DNA from: Marivita lacus
GTDB taxonomy: Bacteria > Pseudomonadota > Alphaproteobacteria > Rhodobacterales > Rhodobacteraceae
Direction: 5' to 3'
DNA length: 64,000 bases
NCBI RefSeq assembly: GCF_014637725.1
Contig: NZ_BMFC01000003.1
Span: 1-64,000, forward strand
Positions within the stretch are counted from its first letter, which is position 1. Each line of letters begins with the position of its first letter. Positions 59,901 through 64,000 of the stretch are shown piece by piece. The position numbers were made by a program, and so were the translations under genes. The notes beneath the pieces are model-generated. The model ran no database searches. It worked only from the letters and a program-made list of their open reading frames with translations, and had not been told where the DNA came from.

Positions 59901-62900
59901 GAGCCGCCCGCGAGCGTGTCATTACCGTCGCCACCGGCAATGGTGTCATTCCCGGCCTCGCCGGTCGCGCTGTCATTCCCGCTGCCGAGAAGGATCGTAT
60001 CGCCTCCATCGCCGCCTGCGACGGTGTCGTTGCCATCCCCCCCCTCGAGCGTGTCGTTGCCTGCACCGCCGACAAGACTGTCATCGCCACCCCAGCCTTT
60101 GATGAGCAGGCCGCTGTCGTCGGCGATGATCGTGTCGTTCGCGACGTTTGATCCGTCGATCTGCTCGATCCCGATCAGAAGGTCCCCCTGCGCGTCGCCG
60201 CCACTTTCGATCAATCCATCGGACAGGTCGACCGTCACCCCGTCGACCGACGTGAAGTAGCTCGCGATATCCCAGTCGCCTGCACTGCCGTCAATCGTAT
60301 CCGCGCCCGCGCCGCCCTCCATCTGGGTGAAGCTGCCGATACCCGTTGCTTTGCCGACAAGGCTGTCATCGCCCGCGCCACCATCGAGATAGTTCTGACC
60401 ATCCCCGCCGATCAGCGTGTCATTGCCCAGCCCACCCACGATTGTGTCGTTGCCCTCCTGGCCGTCGATAAGGTCGGCTCCGCCACCACCCGTAAGGCTG
60501 TCTGCGCCAAGCCCGCCATAGATCGTGTCGGCACCGCTGCCGCCGATGACCGTGTCGTCACCCCAGTTGGAGTAGACTTCAACACCGTCGGTGGTGATGC
60601 TGGCGTCAATGCTGTCGGCTTGATTGGTGCCGTCCATGACCTCGATTTCGGAGAAGGTGGAGACCACCCCCGGCGTGCCGTCGAACTCTACCGTACCAGC
60701 CTCGTTGCCGGTATAGAGAACGGTCGCGCCCTGGCCGGTGCCGTTCTCGTAGATGTCGAGCACGTCGCGGTCAGTGCCATCCGCATCCTCGCCACCCGCG
60801 ATCGTGTCCGCGCCGTGGTTGTCGCCCAGCCCGATCGTGTCGTCACCCGCTCCCGCATTGACCAGATCGTTGCCGGTGCCGCCCGTGATGCTGTCATTCC
60901 CGAACGCGCCGTTGATCGTGTCGTTGCCCGCGTCACCGATCAGGGTGTCGTTGCCCGCATAGGTGTAGAACACCTGCGCCGGATCAAAGGCGGTGCCGTT
61001 GTCGTGGAGGATGTCGAAGGTCTGGCTGTTGCCATTGTCATAGGTGACCGTGACCTGGTGGTGACCCGACGCGATCTGGGTCGTGCTCAGGCTTGCCCAT
61101 TGTTCGGACAGGAAGACATTGTCGGTCCCGTAGGTGAAACCCTGAAGCGTCAGGTTCGCTCCGTCGCCGGTCGAGGTGACGGTGACCAGGTCGAGTTCGA
61201 TGTCGCCATCATTGGCCGTGCCCGAGCCGTCATCGAGAATGATCGTGGCCGAGGTGCCCGGATCGCCGTTAAAAAGAAACGCGTCGAACCCGATGCTGCC
61301 GGTGACCGTGTCGGCATCGTTCACCAGCGTGCCGAAGGGCTGCCGATCATCGATCAGGTCATCGCCGTCGCCACCAAGAATACTGTCATTGCCGACGCCG
61401 CCTTGCAGACTGTCATTGCCCGCGCCACCGTCGATGATGTCATCACCGGACTGGCCGTCGATGGAATCCGCACCAAGCCCGCCGACGAGGCTGTCATTTC
61501 CGGTCCCGCCCCACAGCTCGTCATTGCCGTCGCCGCCGATGAAGGTGTCGTTGCCCTGACCATCGGGACCGAATATCTCGTCGTCGTAGATGTCGTTGCC
61601 GGGGCTGCCTTGGATGAAATCGTCGCCGCCCCGCGTCTGGATATAGGTGGAGCCATTGTCCAGCGTCGCATCGACGGTGTCGTTGCCCTCGGTCAGGATC
61701 AGCTGTTCGATCCCCGAGAAGCTGATCGTGTCGCCGGTCACGCTGTCAGTGATCGTGCCCGCACCCGCGCCGGTGAAGACGACGCTGACCGGATTGCTCA
61801 GCCCGTTCAGGTTGATCGTGTCGTAATTCGCGCCGGTGGTCGCGGTGTCGCCACCACCGATCGTGTCATTGCCGAACCCGTCCGCAAGCAGGAACGTGTC
61901 GGCATCCCCGCCGCCGACCATGACGTCCGCTCCCGCGCCACCGGTCATGGTGTCCGCGCCGTCACCGCCAAGGATCAGGTCGTCGCCGTCACCGCCAAAG
62001 ATCAGGTCGTCGCCTTGCACGCCGTCGATGGTGTCGTTTCCGAGGCCACCCAAGAGCGTGTCGGCGTCGCCGCCACCGCTGATGTTGTCGTCACCCGCAC
62101 CGCCCGAGATCGAGTCGTTGCCGGAACCGCCACTCAGCGTTTCGTTGCCGCTGCCGCCAAAGATCGTGTCATTGCCACCCTGACCGTCGAAGATGTTGTC
62201 ACCCGAGGTCGATCCTGCGCTGAAGAGGTCATCCCCGGCACCTGCGTCGATGTCAAGCGCGGCGGTTTCAGTGCCAGCCTCAACAGTGTCGTTCCCCGAA
62301 CCCAGCCGGACCGCTTCGATCTCCGAATAGGTGATTGTACTCGTGCCGTCGGTGATCGTGCCGGATTCTCCTCCGGTCGTGGTCAAGATCACGTCGACCC
62401 CGGTGCTCGCGTTCAGCGTGTCCGCATCGCTGCCGGTGGTCATCGTCTCGCCACCGGTGACGATGGCGTCACTCATCGTCATGACCGAGATCAGGTCCGC
62501 ATCGGCCCCACCATCCAGCGTGTCGGTGCCACCCCCGAGCGAGAAAATCTCGTCGTTGCCATCGCCGCCGAGCAGCAGGTCGTTGCCGGTGAAAGCGGCG
62601 ACATAGTCGTCACCCGCGCCGCCATCCACCGTGTCGTTGCCGTCGCCGCCGGTCAGGTTGTCATTGCCCGCACCGCCGAGGATGCTGTCATCACCGGTTC
62701 CGGTTGACACCGTGTCATCGCCGCCACCCGCTTCGATCACCTCGTTGCCGCCGCCACCGTTCACGATATCGGCCTGATCGGTGAGGATCAGACGCTCGAT
62801 CTCGGAGAAGGAGATGACGTCCGTGCTGGCGTCATCGTCGATGGTGCCTGCCTCGCCACCCGAGAAATTGACCGTCACAGATGTTGTGACCGCACTCAGG

Positions 62901-64000
62901 TCGATCGTGTCGAAATCCGTGCCGGTGGTGATGGTGTCGCCACCGCTGATCGTGTCGTTGCCGAAAGCGTTTGCCAGAAGGAATGTATCGGAATCCTCGC
63001 CGCCGACCAGACTGTCATCGCCCTCGCCACCGGTGATCGTGTCGTTGCCCATCTCGCCAAGAAGGGTGTCATTCCCGGCCCCGCCACTCAGCGTGTCGGT
63101 CCCGCCGCCTCCCCAGATCCGGTCGTCGCCGTCGTCGCCCGACAGGCTGTCGGCGCCGCCATTTCCGAACAGACTGTCATTGCCTGCGCCGCCGCTGATC
63201 GTGTCGTCGCCGATGTCGCCAGATAGTTCATCTGCGCCGGAACTGCCGATAATGGAATCGTCGCCATCGAGACCGGTCAGCGTGACTCCGACGGTCGAGG
63301 CGGAGGCATCCACCGTGTCGGCCTGATTGGTCAGGATGATCTGCTCGATCTCGGAGAAAGTGAGCGCATTGGTGCCGTCCGTGATCGTCCCGGCCTCGTC
63401 GCCGGTATAGGTGACGGTGACGCCGGTCGCGAGCGCGCTCAGGTCGATGGTGTCGAAGTCCGTGCCGGTGGTGACGGTTTCGCCGCCGATGACGGTATCG
63501 TTGCCGATGCCGTTCAGAACGACATAGGTGTCGCGGTCCGCGCCGCCGCTGAAGGTCTGGTTGGTGCCGCCGCGATCCTCGAACCGGTCGTCGCCCGCAT
63601 CGCCGAAGTACTCGGCGAAGGCATTGCCGGTCCCGGACTGGATCGTGTCATTGCCGTCACCGCCATAAAGCGTGGCTGCCTCGGGCCCCGTGGTGCCGTC
63701 GATCAGCAGGTCGTCGCCGGCCTCGCCATAGGCCAGGTCCGGCCCGAGACCTGTGTCGATGGTGTCGTTGCCATCCCCGCCATAGATCGTATCGGCGGCA
63801 GAGCCGCCAAAGATGCTGTCGTTCCCGGTTCCGCCATAGATCAGGTCGGCGCTGTTCCCGCCATCGATGGTATCGTGGCCGAACTGACCGTAGATCGTGT
63901 CTGAACGATCGCCGCCCTCGATGCTGTCGGCCAGCCCTTCTGCGCCATAATTCACCGTCTGGTTTGCGGCACCTTCGATCAGTTCGAGGAAATAGCCGTC
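56894..64000 (-). CDS. Giant RTX repeat protein with C-terminal Hint domain (5' end outside the window)
   Basis: The frame is open from the window edge to the stop at 56894, giving more than 2,360 residues; the N-terminus is not seen. Most of it is calcium-binding RTX nonapeptides (GGxGxDxLx), rich in Asp, Gly, Asn and Thr, expected to fold as beta-rolls outside the cell. At least six copies of a 70-80 residue module (TGTDFDTIDLSA, then EAGTITDG and FSEIE) interrupt the RTX blocks. The end is a Hint domain: Cys in VVCFASGTRILT (codon 57556-57554), GDRIVTRDNG, VSPQHGVLF and FHLLFEDHQIVFANG, then a 75-residue tail. Such proteins are presumably secreted; ligand or adhesive role is unknown. A GTG at 63955 is not the start, as the frame continues upstream. 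Confidence 0.9.
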   Translation of the reverse strand, partial: DGYFLELIEGAANQTVNYGAEGLADSIEGGDRSDTIYGQFGHDTIDGGNSADLIYGGTGNDSIFGGSAADTIYGGDGNDTIDTGLGPDLAYGEAGDDLLIDGTTGPEAATLYGGDGNDTIQSGTGNAFAEYFGDAGDDRFEDRGGTNQTFSGGADRDTYVVLNGIGNDTVIGGETVTTGTDFDTIDLSALATGVTVTYTGDEAGTITDGTNALTFSEIEQIILTNQADTVDASASTVGVTLTGLDGDDSIIGSSGADELSGDIGDDTISGGAGNDSLFGNGGADSLSGDDGDDRIWGGGGTDTLSGGAGNDTLLGEMGNDTITGGEGDDSLVGGEDSDTFLLANAFGNDTISGGDTITTGTDFDTIDLSAVTTSVTVNFSGGEAGTIDDDASTDVISFSEIERLILTDQADIVNGGGGNEVIEAGGGDDTVSTGTGDDSILGGAGNDNLTGGDGNDTVDGGAGDDYVAAFTGNDLLLGGDGNDEIFSLGGGTDTLDGGADADLISVMTMSDAIVTGGETMTTGSDADTLNASTGVDVILTTTGGESGTITDGTSTITYSEIEAVRLGSGNDTVEAGTETAALDIDAGAGDDLFSAGSTSGDNIFDGQGGNDTIFGGSGNETLSGGSGNDSISGGAGDDNISGGGDADTLLGGLGNDTIDGVQGDDLIFGGDGDDLILGGDGADTMTGGAGADVMVGGGDADTFLLADGFGNDTIGGGDTATTGANYDTINLNGLSNPVSVVFTGAGAGTITDSVTGDTISFSGIEQLILTEGNDTVDATLDNGSTYIQTRGGDDFIQGSPGNDIYDDEIFGPDGQGNDTFIGGDGNDELWGGTGNDSLVGGLGADSIDGQSGDDIIDGGAGNDSLQGGVGNDSILGGDGDDLIDDRQPFGTLVNDADTVTGSIGFDAFLFNGDPGTSATIILDDGSGTANDGDIELDLVTVTSTGDGANLTLQGFTYGTDNVFLSEQWASLSTTQIASGHHQVTVTYDNGNSQTFDILHDNGTAFDPAQVFYTYAGNDTLIGDAGNDTINGAFGNDSITGGTGNDLVNAGAGDDTIGLGDNHGADTIAGGEDADGTDRDVLDIYENGTGQGATVLYTGNEAGTVEFDGTPGVVSTFSEIEVMDGTNQADSIDASITTDGVEVYSNWGDDTVIGGSGADTIYGGLGADSLTGGGGADLIDGQEGNDTIVGGLGNDTLIGGDGQNYLDGGAGDDSLVGKATGIGSFTQMEGGAGADTIDGSAGDWDIASYFTSVDGVTVDLSDGLIESGGDAQGDLLIGIEQIDGSNVANDTIIADDSGLLIKGWGGDDSLVGGAGNDTLEGGDGNDTVAGGDGGDTILLGSGNDSATGEAGNDTIAGGDGNDTLAGGSGNDTLSGGTGDDSLFGGTFADTLDGGDGDDTLDGGLGADILTGGADADTFVLTDGYGNDTITGGETISTGTDFDTIDLSAVTTDTTVALSATEAGTITDGTSTASFSEIEAVTLGGGRDTLVLGTGSGSLTLTSFDLTDSGDGSTRDQLDVSGLTSDGFTPVHAGDVVVTDTNGDGSGDAILTFPGGESLTLVGVSAASVSDIDTLVAMGIPDARDFIVEGTAGADLIDTGYIGDPEGDRVDALDNGAGTNDDVIDAGTGNDTVLAGLGEDLVYGWTGDDSLSGDDDNDTLFGQDGNDTLIGGAGDDSLDGDDGLAGMDSISGGAGNDTIIGDGGNDTLLGGADDDMIFAGADDDSVEGGTGNDQIFGEGGNDFLDGGAGGDTILGGDGNDTIIGFEGNDSVEGGAGDDVINTRTSPGTGMPDEGYGTVGDPLYYPGDTAPLNDRDTVDGGLGNDSILTGDDNDIIFGGEGNDTVDAGFDDDLVSGGAGTDFLEGNEGNDTIDAGDDDDIIYGDVAPTNPDYPFFAPYDLPNDGTDLAPDNNADSLTGGAGNDSIYGQDDNDTLEGGLGNDLLDGGNDNDYLDGAEGADTLIGGAGNDTLLGGNDASADSLDGGAGNDELSAGDGNDTLIGGDGNDSLFGGGDNDLLEGGTGDDTLDGWAGNDTLTGGLGNDQLTGSDGTDTFVYVAGDGVDTITDFNFGNTGTLNDADITNNDRLDLSAFYDDIWELTADFNDDGILNQSNDGLGGADYSDNASFGSGGLVILGATGNKTSFTVENTGVVCFASGTRILTTDGDRRIDMLQAGDRIVTRDNGVQTLRWIGQRQLDAADLARTPRLRPIQLSPALTGGDAPLIVSPQHGVLFTLDGEETLVRATHLARMQGGAARVMHGCRSVTYFHLLFEDHQIVFANGAPSESFFPGAFAMAALHSEVRSEIFALFPDLRMQDAKTAYGRQARDIARLGRLPDHLKALKARPHQRIVASSGIVAQARTAQTVSLHRAAS
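57650..64000 (-). repeat. Tandem RTX-coding repeats interspersed with six composite modules
   Basis: The DNA is a long array of imperfect 27-base units encoding GGxGxDxLx, seen on the plus strand as recurrent variants of GTGTCGTTGCC and CCGCC. The non-RTX modules lie at roughly 63320-63500, 62780-62960, 62310-62480, 61690-61880, 60610-60830 and 59560-59750. The spacing between them varies, which suggests growth by unequal recombination. Long opposite-strand open frames through this stretch are by-products of the repeat composition. Confidence 0.85.

Noticed and set aside
60620-62707. 695-codon plus-strand frame within the RTX array
   Set aside because: Its DR-V-V-A repeats are simply the reverse reading of RTX codons; same for the Ser/Pro-rich plus-strand frames at 59211-60260 and 62781-63326.
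57650-64000. CRISPR-like regular repeats
   Set aside because: The repeats are 27-base protein-coding RTX units without unique spacers and are in frame throughout.

Overview
The window is high-GC, tightly packed DNA from an alphaproteobacterium. The gene repertoire fits the Rhodobacteraceae (marine Roseobacter group) best: a pobR/pobA-pcaDCHGB protocatechuate cluster, TRAP and sugar ABC importers, DabAB, and a very large RTX protein with a C-terminal Hint domain. That placement is inference from gene content; no rRNA or marker gene is present. About 50 protein genes cover almost all of the sequence. I saw no tRNA, rRNA, CRISPR array, insertion sequence or prophage gene.

Layout. 1-3594: acetyl-CoA synthetase (truncated by the window edge), adenine deaminase and a LysR regulator. 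3701-7677: dabB-dabA, a two-gene inorganic-carbon pump, divergent from the LysR gene. 7684-11211: an EPSP synthase of the GSKSVTNR type, then an iron-containing alcohol dehydrogenase overlapping a class IV aminotransferase. 11218-23036: a hydroxycinnamate module with DUF3237 protein, MarR regulator, SDR, feruloyl-CoA synthase, sulfatase, TRAP transporter, crotonase, amidohydrolase and acyl-CoA dehydrogenase. It looks built for CoA-dependent beta-oxidative side-chain removal. 23026-31435: pobR, pobA, pcaDCHGB, an unassigned flavin monooxygenase and pcaF, which would take the resulting 4-hydroxybenzoate to protocatechuate and into the beta-ketoadipate pathway.

31448-48313 is the least familiar part. 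Two divergent arms leave a 209-bp control region. The left arm encodes a regulator that fuses a winged HTH to a solute-binding-protein fold, an SDR, an M24 'pita-bread' enzyme lacking one metal ligand, and, after a terminator, a 2-oxoacid/acetoin-type dehydrogenase complex whose E2 is split over two genes with an aldehyde dehydrogenase between them. The right arm encodes a complete ribose-type ABC importer with an SDR, a 3-hydroxyisobutyrate dehydrogenase-like enzyme and a ThuA protein. There is no kinase, isomerase or aldolase, so I infer a non-phosphorylative catabolic system for an unidentified sugar or polyol. Three copies of a TCCA-N3-TGGA palindrome at the divergent promoters are the likely operators.

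48361-54598: a cyanate/nitrate-type ABC importer, a DUF1348 protein and cyanase, divergent from a PAS-PAS-AAA+-HTH activator that has lost the GAFTGA motif needed for sigma-54 contact. 54740-56919: nagB-II-type SIS deaminase and nagA for amino-sugar phosphates. 56894 to the window end: the 3' part (more than 2,360 codons) of the RTX/Hint gene.
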